Below are positions 21,104-31,999 of a DNA stretch of 64,000 nt, in pieces. This DNA comes from Yarrowia lipolytica (taxonomy: Eukaryota > Ascomycota > Dipodascomycetes > Dipodascales). Position numbers and translations under genes: made by a program. Below the pieces are notes generated by a model that was given only the letters and a program-made list of their open reading frames with translations, searched no databases and had not been told where the DNA came from. The stretch spans positions 2,976,001-3,040,000 of the forward strand of contig NC_090771.1 in NCBI RefSeq assembly GCF_001761485.1, read 5' to 3'. How positions within the stretch are numbered: position 1 is the stretch's first letter; every line of letters starts with the position of its first letter.

Positions 21104-21244
21104 GCTGGTCGAGAACAGTGGGAGTTCCTTTGCATGAATAGAGTTGGATAACGAAGTACAGTGTCCTTGGCTTACCGAGCACCAGACATGTGCTGTGGAT
21201 ACCAATAAACAAGGCAGTACAAAGGTATAACCCCCTCCGACCAT

Positions 21245-21739
21245 TTTGCTCGTAACTTTTGGACCCAGCTGTGCGTTAAAAAATATATATTATGCGACAT
21301 AAATGTGCGCTATCGCTCCTACAAGCACACATGACCAGAATGATTTTTTTTATTTTTAGTTCGTAATCGGTGTGAGACTCAACAGCCCTAACCGTATATT
21401 TCCAATTCCAGGCATGTAATCAAGTTTTCATCCAAAACTCTGTCGAAATTTTTCTGCAGAGGTGTAGTGAGGCAGATGGCTCGAAACAAGACCTCTAGAG
21501 GTAGGAAATGCACACAAGTAGTTCTGGCTAAATATGAGTGCATTATTCTGTTATTTTCCCAGAAAATAGAACCCCGCGAATGATGTATTTTTAAGGAACA
21601 GAACCAATTTCGATGGTCTTCTACACCATTTAAGGTTTTTACCCTACCGAAGGATCGTGAATATATATAAGACCGCGTCCCCCCGATTTCCCAATTTCGA
21701 AAATTAGGCTTTGGGTTTGGGATACACACTACATACAAT
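21245..21739. other. divergent promoter region MAU2-like / SPT15
   Basis: About 500 bp, AT-rich, containing the SPT15 TATA element. No gene seen. Confidence 0.5.
21661..21670 (+). promoter_or_regulatory. TATA box of SPT15
   Basis: ATATATATAA about 70 bp before the start codon of the gene for TBP itself, followed by a C-rich stretch. It is a plausible binding site for the gene's own product. Confidence 0.55.
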
Positions 21740-22423
21740 ATGGATGCCCTCTCTGCCCCCACCAACCCTGCACAGGCACAGCAATTCGTGACCCAGAACA
21801 ATCTCTCGTTCCCTCAGGATGCCGAGGCCGACACCAGTCTGATTGGAGAGGTCAAGCGAGAGCAGGTCGACTCTGGTGTCTCCGGTATCGTCCCCACACT
21901 ACAGAACATTGTTGCGACCGTCAACCTGGATTGTCGGCTTGATCTGAAAACCATTGCATTGCATGCTCGAAATGCCGAGTACAACCCCAAGCGTTTCGCT
22001 GCCGTCATTATGCGTATTCGAGAGCCCAAGACCACCGCTTTGATCTTCGCATCCGGAAAGATGGTCGTAACTGGTGCCCGAAGCGAGGATGACTCCAAGC
22101 TGGCCAGCCGGAAGTACGCCCGAATCATTCAGAAACTTGGATTCAATGCCAAGTTCACTGACTTCAAAATCCAGAACATTGTCGGTTCGTGCGATGTCAA
22201 GTTCCCTATCCGACTTGAGGGTCTTGCATTTTCACACGGTACTTTCTCGTCGTACGAGCCTGAGTTGTTCCCTGGTCTCATCTACCGAATGGTTAAGCCC
22301 AAGATTGTGTTGCTGATCTTCGTGTCGGGTAAGATTGTGCTGACTGGTGCCAAGCAGCGAGAGGAAATTTACGCGGCCTTCGAAGCCATCTACCCTGTGT
22401 TGAACGAGTTTAGAAAGGGGTAG
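21740..22423 (+). CDS. SPT15: TATA-binding protein (TBP)
   Basis: 227 residues: a divergent N-terminal tail of about 45 residues, then the saddle-shaped core of two direct repeats, each about 90 residues. Repeat one contains [27 protein letters not shown] and [16 protein letters not shown]; repeat two contains [20 protein letters not shown] and [17 protein letters not shown]. The DNA-intercalating Phe pairs are conserved. The core is near-identical to other fungal TBPs. It serves RNA polymerases I, II and III in the nucleus. Single exon. Confidence 0.98.
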   Translation: MDALSAPTNPAQAQQFVTQNNLSFPQDAEADTSLIGEVKREQVDSGVSGIVPTLQNIVATVNLDCRLDLKTIALHARNAEYNPKRFAAVIMRIREPKTTALIFASGKMVVTGARSEDDSKLASRKYARIIQKLGFNAKFTDFKIQNIVGSCDVKFPIRLEGLAFSHGTFSSYEPELFPGLIYRMVKPKIVLLIFVSGKIVLTGAKQREEIYAAFEAIYPVLNEFRKG

Positions 22424-23494
22424 ATTATTTATTGCATAGACGCTGGTTCTCGGCGAAATAAAATACTAATGATACGAGGTAAGCCGAGGGACTAACGGGA
22501 GCTTCAAGGTAAAAGAGGTACTTCACAAGAAAAATTAACATAGCATATCACCAAAACCACATAATCCAAAAAAAAAACAAAAAAACGGAAAAACCACCCA
22601 TTCATATCTGTACAAGTACAGTACAAGTACAAGTGTAGCTAGAATTGTGTTCTCCCTTTTGAACAGCTGGAGGATTGACGTGTTCTGAGAGAGGCGTGGT
22701 GTTGTCGTTTAATGCCGTCATGTTGTTGGCTCTATCTGCTGAGTAAGTAAGGGCTGTACAAGTACAGACGTACTTGTAGGAGTACAGCACTGTCTACAAC
22801 AGGTGTACTTTTACCGGTAGGTATCAAACTCCTTGTACTCTTACTAATATTGGCACTTGTGCTTGTACAGTACTGTGGATACACATTGTACAGCCTGAAG
22901 CCAGAGTTTTAGCGTGTCTATTTTCTACAGTGTTAGCGTGTAAGGAAACCTTATTCGTGGGTGCGAAGGTGGCACTGCCAGGCTGAGCCTTATGCACACT
23001 TGAAACAGCTTTAATAGGTGCGCTGTCAGCAGCGCTGCAATTAACGAGGAGGCACGGAGACGGGGGTCCCGTTTCAATTCCAAAAAGTAACTCTATCACC
23101 TGATCCAACGGCTCGGCTTTACTCTTATGAAAGTTCGGATTACTCTCTTGTGTGTGACAGACCACAGGAAGCATGCAGCTCGTATAGAACACATTCCACG
23201 AACCGTTTTCGAAGTGACATACCCGGTTAGATTGGCCCACCAAGGTTGTGAAGTTATGACACCCCAGACTGGTTGTTTCAGACCACAGACTACTGTATAG
23301 ACAGTACTTTCTTGGACTAACAGCCTTTCAAAGCCTACAGTAGCAGAAGCCCTTCTCCCCCTACCTCCTTCCCAGCATTAGAGTTGTCCGTTACCAGGGC
23401 CACCAGCAGCCCTCTGCACCTGACTCTCGAACTCCTATCTCAACTCACAACACACAACACATTATACGCGACACCGAGAGAGCCACACGCCCAA
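22424..23494. other. 1.1-kb intergenic region rich in GTAC motifs
   Basis: Contains one of the densest groups of GTACAAGTAC/GTACTTGTAC motifs in the window (22615-22635, 22756-22790, 22860-22875) and a poly-A stretch near 22568. No gene is seen; the last 110 bases may be leader of the rhomboid gene. Confidence 0.5.
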
Positions 23495-25330
23495 ATGAGT
23501 GCTCCTCCGTACGACAACCCGTTTGAGGTCGGCGAGTACGACAACTCGGACTCTCTACACAGGAGTGGCTCCACGCGAAGCCAAGGCAGACGGTCGTCCC
23601 GGTACGAGTACCAGTACACCAAACCTCTTCCAGGAGCACCAGGACAGTCGCAGGATCAAGGATTTTACTCGGCAGGAGGATTTTCGGGCGCACATCACCA
23701 GATCCATCCAGATAAGGGCGACCTTCCACCACTACCCGGCGAGTCTCAGGAGTATGGCGACTCCAACCTTCGAACTAGTCAAGATGGTAATTCTCTGGCT
23801 TCCTATGGAGACTCTTTCAACGGACACTACAAGGCATCTTCGCAGACCTCAAATTGGTACGAAGATGTCGAGACGACCCGGCTGATGAGAACACACACGC
23901 AGACATCGCGAATGAGCATGAACTCCAACAAGCCTCTGCCTGACCCGCTAGATGTCGCCAACCCGCGCAACAGCCGAATATACGGCACCAACTATTCAGC
24001 ATATCGCGGAGTGACTCCCGCGCCACCACCAAAGGACCATTTCGTCATGGAACAATTTGAGATAGAGATGCCTGACGACGAGGAACGAGGACGAGAAGAT
24101 GGCAGAAGACGACGAAGAAAGCGACGAACACCGTCAGAGGAGGAAGCGCGACAAAAGAGAAAACAACGACGACACAGAGCACGAAGATACGAGTCAAGGC
24201 AGACACAGAATCATCCGTACTTCACGTGGTTCATGACGACGGTTCACATTGCAGTGTTTGTGGCCGAGATCATCAAAATGGGAGTCCTAACTGGAATTCC
24301 CATCCAGACTCAACCCTCTTTTAACCCCATGATTGGTCCCTCCAACTATGTGCTCATCAACATGGGGGCCCGGTTCACTCCCTGCATGATGTATATCAAG
24401 GGTGTCACAGATGACCCCACATTGTTATTTCCCTGCCCCAACTCCACAACGCTTGAAACTGACAAATGTACACTAGAGGAGCTTTGTGGCATGGGAATGA
24501 AGCAGACCCCTGGCTCTGACGGCGGCTCCATCACCTCAGGGGGCCAGTGGTGGCGGTTCATCACCCCCATTTTCATGCATGCTGGAATCATCCATATCGG
24601 TTTCAACATGCTTCTGCAGATGACTCTAGGAGCCGATATCGAGAAGCAAATTGGTATTATCAGATACTTTTTTATTTACTTTGCATGCGGTATTGGTGGG
24701 TTCCTGTTTGGAGGAAACTATACTCCCGACGGTATCGCGTCCACTGGAGCATCTGGTTCACTTTTCGGCATCATTGCCATTGACCTTTTGGATCTTCTGT
24801 TCAACTGGTCCATTTTCAGGAACCCTGTGCGGATTCTGATTATTCACATCATCGAGATTGTGGTTTCGTTTGTCTTGGGTTTGCTGCCTGGTCTTGATAA
24901 CTTCTCCCATATCGGAGGCTTCATTGTTGGCGTGCTTTTGGGCATCGCCATTCTGCGGTCCCCTCTAAAGGTTGTTGACGAAGGCACTTCTCTTTTCAAC
25001 CAAGGCATGAGTTCTGAGGAACAAGCTCGGTTGAGACGAAGACAGCTGATTCAGCAAGAGGAAGACGACAAGAATCATCTGCTTGCGGTCTTTCCCAAGA
25101 GCAGAGACCAACTTGACCGAGATATCGAGCAGTTCAAGTCGCGACCTCGGCGATGGTACATTTGGTTCTTAGTGCGTCTTGCATGTCTTGCATTGGTGGG
25201 AGTCTTCTTTGGCCTGTTATCTCGAGATTTCCAGAACGGTGGAGGCGATTGCCACTGGTGCAAGTATCTGTCCTGTTTGCCTGTCAATGGCTGGTGTGAC
25301 TTGGGCAACATTACTACTGGCGACAATTAG
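23495..25330 (+). CDS. rhomboid-type intramembrane serine protease with long cytosolic N-terminus
   Basis: 611 residues from the ATG at 23495 (MSAPPYDNPFEVG). The frame is open 37 residues further up, but that part looks like leader. Residues 1-235 are polar, with a very basic patch (about 203-232). The rhomboid domain follows: a membrane segment at about 243-262, a Cys-containing luminal loop with N-glycosylation sites, the HxGFNM motif near 367, catalytic Ser420 in TGASGS and His472 in SHIGG. The C-terminus adds a last membrane segment and a Cys-rich tail. The layout (long basic N-terminus, large loop 1) is that of secretase-type rhomboids, so ER/Golgi or plasma-membrane location is likely. 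Substrate unknown. Confidence 0.87.
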   Translation: MSAPPYDNPFEVGEYDNSDSLHRSGSTRSQGRRSSRYEYQYTKPLPGAPGQSQDQGFYSAGGFSGAHHQIHPDKGDLPPLPGESQEYGDSNLRTSQDGNSLASYGDSFNGHYKASSQTSNWYEDVETTRLMRTHTQTSRMSMNSNKPLPDPLDVANPRNSRIYGTNYSAYRGVTPAPPPKDHFVMEQFEIEMPDDEERGREDGRRRRRKRRTPSEEEARQKRKQRRHRARRYESRQTQNHPYFTWFMTTVHIAVFVAEIIKMGVLTGIPIQTQPSFNPMIGPSNYVLINMGARFTPCMMYIKGVTDDPTLLFPCPNSTTLETDKCTLEELCGMGMKQTPGSDGGSITSGGQWWRFITPIFMHAGIIHIGFNMLLQMTLGADIEKQIGIIRYFFIYFACGIGGFLFGGNYTPDGIASTGASGSLFGIIAIDLLDLLFNWSIFRNPVRILIIHIIEIVVSFVLGLLPGLDNFSHIGGFIVGVLLGIAILRSPLKVVDEGTSLFNQGMSSEEQARLRRRQLIQQEEDDKNHLLAVFPKSRDQLDRDIEQFKSRPRRWYIWFLVRLACLALVGVFFGLLSRDFQNGGGDCHWCKYLSCLPVNGWCDLGNITTGDN

Positions 25331-25479
25331 TCTTGGCCTAGCTAACTGCATTTAGATGAATTATGATTGTATGACTTCAGTATGTACAAGTATGTACAGT
25401 ATTCAGTATTTACATAACTGGTTACATTTTGCAGAGTTATGGATATAGATTATTCAAAACATATGTATTGTATTTACAC

Positions 25480-26436
25480 TTACAGAGACTTCTCGAGATC
25501 GGAAATATCCTTGTACACCTTCTCCCAGTCGGTCCAGTCGACCTTGCCGCTCATGGGAGGTCGAGAACCATTCTCACGGCCGAATCCAGTCGCTCGTCGG
25601 GTCAGCTCCTTGGTACCGAGAGGTCCAAAGACGTCAACAATCTCAGCAGCCCAGGACACAACGTACTGAACGTGGGCAGCCTCCTTGACAATTTCGGGGG
25701 TTCCCTTTCCATCTCGAACGAGCACAGACAAGTCGTAGAGTCGCTTGAGGGTCTTGGGGAAGGCACCAGAGACGGCATCAATGGCTCCAATGACACCAAC
25801 AGTCATACAAGGCAGCAGCATCTGGCCGAGGCCGGTGAGCACAGAGAAGTCGTTCTTAACGTTCTCGGGGTCCAGGGCCAGCAATCCGTGCCAAGAGCAC
25901 TCTGAGTGGGACAACTTGGTACCAACAACGTTCTTGTGCTGGGCCAGAGTGTTGAAGGTGGAGTGGTCGATCTTGAGGTTGTTGGAGACACCGGGGTAGT
26001 AGTAGAGAATGATGGGGATCTTGGCAGCATCGGCGACGGCGGTGTACCACTCGATGATACCCTCCTGTGTCAATTGAGTGCCGGCAAAGTAGTTGGGCGC
26101 CAACACCATCGCATACTGGGCTCCAGCCTCGGCCTGCAAGTTGACCTCGTCAATGGCCTCGCTCCAGTTCTGTTGGGCCACTCCAACGACAATGGTGAAG
26201 TCCTTGTGGCCAGCGTCTCGAACGGCCTTGGTGGTGGAGCGCACGAGAGACACTCGCTCCTTCTGAGTGAGGTTAACAGCCTCTCCGGTGGAGCCCAATA
26301 GGACAACACCGGTCAGTCCACTATCAGCCAGGAAGTTGGCGTGTTTGGCCTGGGTGTCGAGATCAAGCGCGTAGCCGGCAGCTTTGTCCTGGAAAAAAGT
26401 AACAACGGGGGTGTAGACTCCGTGGGGGATTGGCAT
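25480..26436 (-). CDS. dihydrodipicolinate-synthase-family aldolase
   Basis: 318 residues from ATG at 26434-26436 (MPIPHGVYTPVVTFF); an in-frame upstream ATG would add 19 residues with no family resemblance. TIM-barrel DapA family: GSTGEAVNLT binds the keto-acid carboxylate, Tyr in LYYYPGV (about 145-147) and Lys174 in GTKLSH are the catalytic pair that forms the Schiff base. In fungi such proteins include 4-hydroxy-2-oxoglutarate aldolases and the L-threo-3-deoxy-hexulosonate aldolase of galacturonate breakdown; sequence alone does not let me choose. True lysine synthesis is unlikely because fungi use the aminoadipate route. It is convergent with the rhomboid gene, 150 bp apart. Confidence 0.88.
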   Translation of the reverse strand: MPIPHGVYTPVVTFFQDKAAGYALDLDTQAKHANFLADSGLTGVVLLGSTGEAVNLTQKERVSLVRSTTKAVRDAGHKDFTIVVGVAQQNWSEAIDEVNLQAEAGAQYAMVLAPNYFAGTQLTQEGIIEWYTAVADAAKIPIILYYYPGVSNNLKIDHSTFNTLAQHKNVVGTKLSHSECSWHGLLALDPENVKNDFSVLTGLGQMLLPCMTVGVIGAIDAVSGAFPKTLKRLYDLSVLVRDGKGTPEIVKEAAHVQYVVSWAAEIVDVFGPLGTKELTRRATGFGRENGSRPPMSGKVDWTDWEKVYKDISDLEKSL

Positions 26437-27132
26437 TTTAATTGTGATTTTTGGACTTCGAAAGAGAAAGGGGCCACCTGATAGGACCTCCACACTTTCT
26501 ACCCCCTCGGCTTGGGTTAGGGTAACGGTAACTGCACGTGCGTTAGCTCGGCATTATCACTCACAACGGCTGGGCAAGCCACGATTGTACTGGGAGTATC
26601 CTAAGCACGGCAGATACGCGGCGTCTAAATCCTCCATGTAGAGAGTGAGAGAAGAGTGAGAAGGTTTTCGGAATGCCGAGGAGTGAATAAACAGTAACGG
26701 GCGTTGCTTTTCCTTGTCTCACCATTAAAAAAGACTCTTATCGGGGCCATTAGTGGAATATAAAAAGAAAGTCCTCAACGGTGAAACACGCGCACTATAA
26801 CAGCCCCGTCTCCCACTGATATGAATTTCATTGACTATACTACTTGTAGTACAGTAGCTACAGTATATATTGTAAATGCAAAAATACCTCAGATTATAAA
26901 GAACGTTCAGAATTGACTCCCCGACAAAAAAAACAACCACCAGTTACCACATAACTGGTGGTCAGCCAAGTCACTATGCGCGCTCGTAACCATATCAAAT
27001 ATCCGATATTCCTTCCGACCATGCACTTAGAGTTTGATTAAATCCGTCCCGATGAGTCATGTGCACAACAGTCTCCGTCGTTAGGACCCTTAGACGATGA
27101 TTATCGACCTAACGAGACGCATGGATGCATGT
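26437..27132. other. intergenic region, aldolase / unknown gene
   Basis: About 700 bp containing the aldolase promoter and the 3' end of the next minus-strand gene. A short GTAC/TAC microrepeat (actacttgtagtacagtagctacag) lies near 26840. No gene supported. Confidence 0.5.
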
Positions 27133-27576
27133 CTACAGCTGGCCGCGCAGAGCTGTAGAGTCTTGGATGGAGCCGTTGAGCCGATTGTACGCCAGACAAA
27201 TGTCTAAAAGTAGCTCGTCCTGCTCAGACTCACTCAATTTTTCAAACTCTCTTGTGTGGCAGGTATCGCGAAATTCCAGGTAGATGGGCTCCACAGCCTT
27301 CTGCGCGCCCTTGCGGTCTCCAGCCTTGTATAGGACCGACCATTTGCGGACAACCTCCTCGATGTGCTTGAGAGATTTGAACAAATCCGTTTCGTATCCC
27401 GCTTCATTGTCCAGCAGCTGTTTGAGATAAATGTGGTGGCTCCTCAGAGCGCGCTGTCGTGTGCGCACATTGGAAGATCTGACTGCCATTCGGTACTGTC
27501 GTAGCGCAGTGTTATGGCAGGATTGGACGTTGAGGGCTTGCTGAAAAGGATCCGTGGGTCTGCCAAATAGGGACAT
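27133..27576 (-). CDS. small helical protein of unknown function
   Basis: 147 residues, rich in Arg, Lys, Glu and Leu and likely all helical. I do not recognise the family. It has no signal peptide or membrane segment; the N-terminus MSLFGRPTDPF is followed by a basic stretch (YRMAVRSSNVRTRQRALRSH). It has normal codon use and a clean ATG in a leader (acatccaaca-type), so it is likely to be a real gene. Confidence 0.6.
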   Translation of the reverse strand: MSLFGRPTDPFQQALNVQSCHNTALRQYRMAVRSSNVRTRQRALRSHHIYLKQLLDNEAGYETDLFKSLKHIEEVVRKWSVLYKAGDRKGAQKAVEPIYLEFRDTCHTREFEKLSESEQDELLLDICLAYNRLNGSIQDSTALRGQL

Positions 27577-27960
27577 GTTGTATGCTGGATGGTTGATGTA
27601 GTTGGTGAAGATTTAAAGACACCAATATGCTGGTACGGGAGGGGAAAGAGGGACGCCAACGGCCACCACTTTTATGGTATACTATCTTATTCCGGACGCC
27701 GGTACGTAGCTAATTCCAAGCCGCATAAAGTTGCGGCATAAACCATGTGAGCTTGTGCATAATCTTGCACAATCGGGGGCGCGATTTACAGCATTATATG
27801 GCTCGGGAATATGCAGGAGCAAGCGTTATGGACCCATTAGTATCTCTCTGGGGGTGGTTTGATTTTTTGTAATTGGTTTACACCCCCTACTATAATGTGC
27901 GTTGGTGCTGAATAATTAGCTTAACATCAGCTGTGCAGCAACTCTTTCTCGCATTCAACC
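27577..27960. other. divergent promoter region, unknown gene / NNR1
   Basis: 384 bp with a TACTATAATG element near 27890 about 70 bp upstream of the NNR1 start. No gene seen. Confidence 0.45.
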
Positions 27961-28745
27961 ATGCTCCGAGTTGCAAGAATCATGAAGGTGAGTAAAAACA
28001 CGATTTTTTCGGGGGTTGGAACTGGCTAACGCAGTGCCTTACATCATCCAAAGCAGCAGCGCTCGACGCTGAGCTCATGGCCCCCTCTGGAGGCTTCTCA
28101 ATTGACCAACTGATGGAACTTGCTGGGTTAAGCGTAGCTCAGGCGGTTTACAAATACGACAAGTCGCTAGCGCAGGGCAAACAGGTTCTGGTTTTGGTTG
28201 GTCCTGGAAACAACGGTGGCGACGGTCTTGTGGCTGCTCGACATCTATGTCACTTGGGCGCCAAACCGGTCATTTATTACCCTAAGCGAACTGATCGGCC
28301 TCTGTTCAACGGGCTGGTGACCCAACTGCACAACCTGGACATCAAATTTCTGGACGACGTGAATAAATCTACTTTCGACTCATCGGCTCACGTTATCGAC
28401 TCGCTTTTCGGTTTCTCCTTCAAGCCCCCGATCCGGGAACCGTTCCCCAAGGTGATTGAGCTGCTTAAGGAAACTAAGACCCCAACCACCAGTGTGGACA
28501 TCCCATCCTCCTGGGACGTGGATCGAGGACCAGAGGACGACAATGCCTTCCAACCCTCGTCTCTGGTATCGCTCACCGCACCCAAGGGCGCATCTAGACA
28601 CCTGCTACCTTCAACCCGGCATTTCCTGGGCGGCCGGTTTGTGTCCAAGCACATTGCTGATAAATACGATCTGGAGGTTCCTGCCTACGAGGGGTTGGAC
28701 CACATTGTTGAGCTTACCCAGAACAATAAGGAGGCTCAGATTTAG
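27961..28745 (+). CDS. NNR1: NAD(P)H-hydrate epimerase, one intron
   Basis: The model is join(27961..27987, 28035..28745), 245 residues. Exon 1 (MLRVARIMK) ends before GTGAGT; the 47-bp intron ends GGCTAACGCAG; exon 2 continues CLTSSKAAALDAELMAPSGGFSIDQLMELAG. This is the YjeF N-terminal family. It epimerises R- and S-NADHX/NADPHX so that the dehydratase can repair them. Motifs: SKAAALDAELM, the LVGPGNNGGDGLVAARHL phosphate-binding loop, VIDSLFGFSF with the catalytic Asp, and VDIPSSWDVDRGP. The dehydratase half is absent, as in other fungi. The N-terminal MLRVARI may act as a mitochondrial leader. Confidence 0.92.
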
Positions 28746-29032
28746 TGAGGTGAATAGAACTCTTCATTTTTGCTCAATTGGATAGCACTCTTCTATTTGT
28801 GGTCACATATCTCGTTTGTTTGGGGTAAATTTATCCGCCTTGATAGAAAATCCGTTTTAAGGTTCCGTTGGGTTGAGGATGTGGTCTGACATACAACACC
28901 CATTGTACATAGCCCCAAAACAAGTGCTCTTGTGATCATAATTTACAATGCAATAAATACTATATACAATCTAATGTATCTGCCTTGCGGCTTTTGCCAT
29001 TCGCGGCTTTTGTTTTTGTGGTGTGAGTGCCA

Positions 29033-31999
29033 TCATTTTAGCACCTCTCGAATAGACCGCAGGGGATCACTCACAACCTTGGGGTTGGCATCGAGGTAGG
29101 CCTCAATGGCCCGCCTGTGAGCCTCGAGCTGCTTCTTTGTCTTCTCGCAGTCACGAGGCCAGTTGAACTCACCTGTCGGAATGCTACAGACCTTGTTAGG
29201 ATTCAACAGAAAGTCCACCAAGGGCAGCCAAATGTCCTGCTGCCAGTATCTTTTCCAGCCTCGGGCAAACTGGTGACGGCCATCCCTAAAAGTGGTCTCG
29301 ATGAAGGACCCGTGGAGCATGGTAAAAATACACGCAGCTACCCCGTAAAAGTCCGTCTGGTAGGTCCATCTCTGGCGCTTGCGCATCTCGTAACAGTCCT
29401 GATTGTCCGTATCCCAATCTGCCACAAAGGCCACATTATCGTGGAACATGCTCATGTCCAAAGAACGTCCATAGTCGATGATGATAGCTTGACGACCCTC
29501 CGAGTTGTCCACCATGATATTGTCAGGCTTGATATCACAGTGTAAGATGCCGTTATGGTGCATGGACTCCACAGATATGAGTAGATCCAGGGTCCACATG
29601 AGAGCAATACCCTCACCAATCTGGCCTGACATTTTGTTGACAGCATCTAGAATTGTACCCTTGAAACGATCCATCACCAAGACAGACTCATCCTTGAATA
29701 AATGAGCGGAATGAATCCTCAGCGGCGGGGTCTGAAGCGGGCCAATTCCCATGTTCCCACGCAACTTGAAGAGGATATAAAACTCCCAGATCGAAGCTGG
29801 TTTTTCCACCTTGAGCGCCAGAGCCTGGTTCTTCTTTCCGTTATTCACCTCCTCAGCCAGGTAGACGCTTGCAAATCCTCCCTCTCCTAACTTCTTGTTC
29901 ACCTTGAGCGTGCCATACGGCTCGAGCTCCAGGAAAACAGCATTACGAGGAGAAACCTTGGCCGGAATTCCAAGACCCGTCTGTCTGCTCTGGTACAGAG
30001 ACTGAGCATTTTCGACTCGTCCCAGAGCTGTCTGTGTTAGTAGTGCCCGCAATCGCTTGTCGAGCGGGTTGTATGTCGGCTGTTGCAGAGTTTTGAACGG
30101 AGGTGGGGGCGCTGCAAGCTTGAACCGCTGCTGTTGGATAACAATGGCCCGCTTGTCTGTACCTGGGGCAGTGCGCTTTGCAGCACCAGCACTACCAGGA
30201 GATTGCTGTAGCTGTCGCACTCGGTTTTGTTGCTGCATCCTCTGCTGCTGAATCTGGTGCTGGTACTTTTGGTGCATCATCTGCTGCTGTTTCACGTTCA
30301 GGCGGTTCTGCTGGTCGCGGGAAGGCGTACGTGCTGCCGGACTCGTTTCTGCAGCTCTCTCAAGGCGCTTGCGACGTCTCACAGAGTCTGTGAGCGATGC
30401 ACTGGCTGGCGTTCTTTGTGGCGAAACGACGGAGGCGGCATATTTAGGCACCTCATATGCAGGTGACTCACTGTATGGCGTACTGTTCTTGTCGTAGCGA
30501 TAGGGTGTTTTGCCGGAGTAGGGTCGGGGGCTCTCTGTCACGTCGTATCGTTTCGCCACATGTCGGATGAATTCAGCCTGAGGTTCGCTGGGCACTTTTC
30601 GCTTGAGGCTTTCTGTAAAGTCAGAGGTGATCTCACGCTCCCATATCTGGTCTAATTAGTAAGTATTTGAATTGCGTACATACGTGCTGTTTCAATAAGA
30701 AGAATGCATACCTTGATCAGACTCATTGTCTAAGTCGCTGTCGTCTTTAATGTCGTCGTCGTCGTCGTCGTCGTCGTCATTGTCATCATCATTTTGTTGC
30801 TTGGTGTCGTGCTTCTGACCCCCAAGCGGCTGGTTGAACATGTCGTAAATGTCATCCATGGCGCCCTTGGTGTGGAGGGTCATTGTGGGTGTTGCTGGCC
30901 GAGGACCAGTGGGGGAAGAATCCTTGACCATGATTGTGGTCGTCTTGGCCTTGGGGGTGGCCGGTCGTGCGTTGTATTTTTTCCCGTACAAACCACGCGA
31001 CTTTGCGTACACTTCCTCGAGACAGAACTCGATACCTCCATCATAGAGCAGGTCCATGTCGATGGAGATGCGCTCGTTCTTTTTATCAGACTTGGGCACC
31101 TGCACCTCTCTGAATACGGTAAGCTTAGGGTGTGCAGGCTTGAGCGCTGAGGACGATGGCATGGTTTCTCCGGCCCACGGGGTAGCCTGCATGACATTTT
31201 CCTTACGTCTGACAGCGTTAGTTCCGAGGTAACCAGGTCCAGATGAAGCACTAGTGTCGGGAATTTCTTCGTCGACAAACACAGACAGCTTCTTTTTGCG
31301 TGGGGCCGCAGTAGCTGGTTCTGTTGCTCCCCCTGCTCCCCCAGAAGCGAGGGCTCCTCCAAACTTCGACGATAGAGCAGGTCTCACTGTTGGGAATGCT
31401 GGGGATGTTGATTCGCTTGGGTCAGGAGGGTTGGCGGCGCACCGCTCACAAAACTGGTGGTATCTGCGTTGTAGTCGTTCCACGGGGTGTGCATTGTTGT
31501 CAAGGCCAGCCTGATAGACTTCATTAGCTTTGTTTTTGTAGCCGTTGGTTTCTAGCCAACTGGCGTAGTCTTCGTAATAGAGAGCGAGCTGAGAGCCGAT
31601 ACCAAGGGATGCGAGATGGGTAAAGACTTCTCGAGGTGTGTCTGCATACTTGACATAGGTCATCCACGTTCGCACATATCGAACGTCGTTCTTGTAGTGA
31701 GGTACATTGACAAACTTGGCCGTGGCCCGCTCCAAAAGAGGCACAAGATTAGATTGAGACGTTGCACCTTGCGGATACCGGTCCTTGGTCCAGTTAATGT
31801 AATCCAGCCAGATTTGAAGCGGGTCGTCGTCCAGGTCCGAGTCCTTGATGCGCTGCTCGAACTCTTGTCGCTCAGGTTCTGCGTCCGAGGAGTTGTTGCC
31901 GAACACAGCTGCGAGCGACGCTGCGGAACGGCCTTCGCGTGTCGGCTCAATGTTTTCTTTCGCGTGCTCGAACGCTGCAAACTCCACTGGTGCCGACAT
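29033..31999 (-). CDS. BUB1: spindle-checkpoint kinase of the Bub1/Mad3 (MadBub) type, one intron
   Basis: The model is complement(join(29033..30651, 30712..31999)), 968 residues. The 60-bp intron has donor GTATGC and ends TACTAATTAG; the junction gives ESDQ-D-QIWERE in frame. Start at ATG 31999 (MSAPVEFAAFEH); an in-frame ATG 33 bp upstream is less likely. Domains: KEN box at 14-16; Bub1/Mad3 TPR homology domain about 45-190 (WLDYINWTKDRYP, YYEDYASWLE); second KEN at 266-268; GLEBS-like Bub3-binding motif about 312-335 (DLLYDGGIEFCLEEV); an Asp run at about 400-420; Gln-rich linker; kinase domain from about 680, with GEGGFA at 685-690, Lys710, HCDIKPDN at 800-807 and DYG at 822-824 in place of DFG. 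It acts at kinetochores. Confidence 0.93.
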
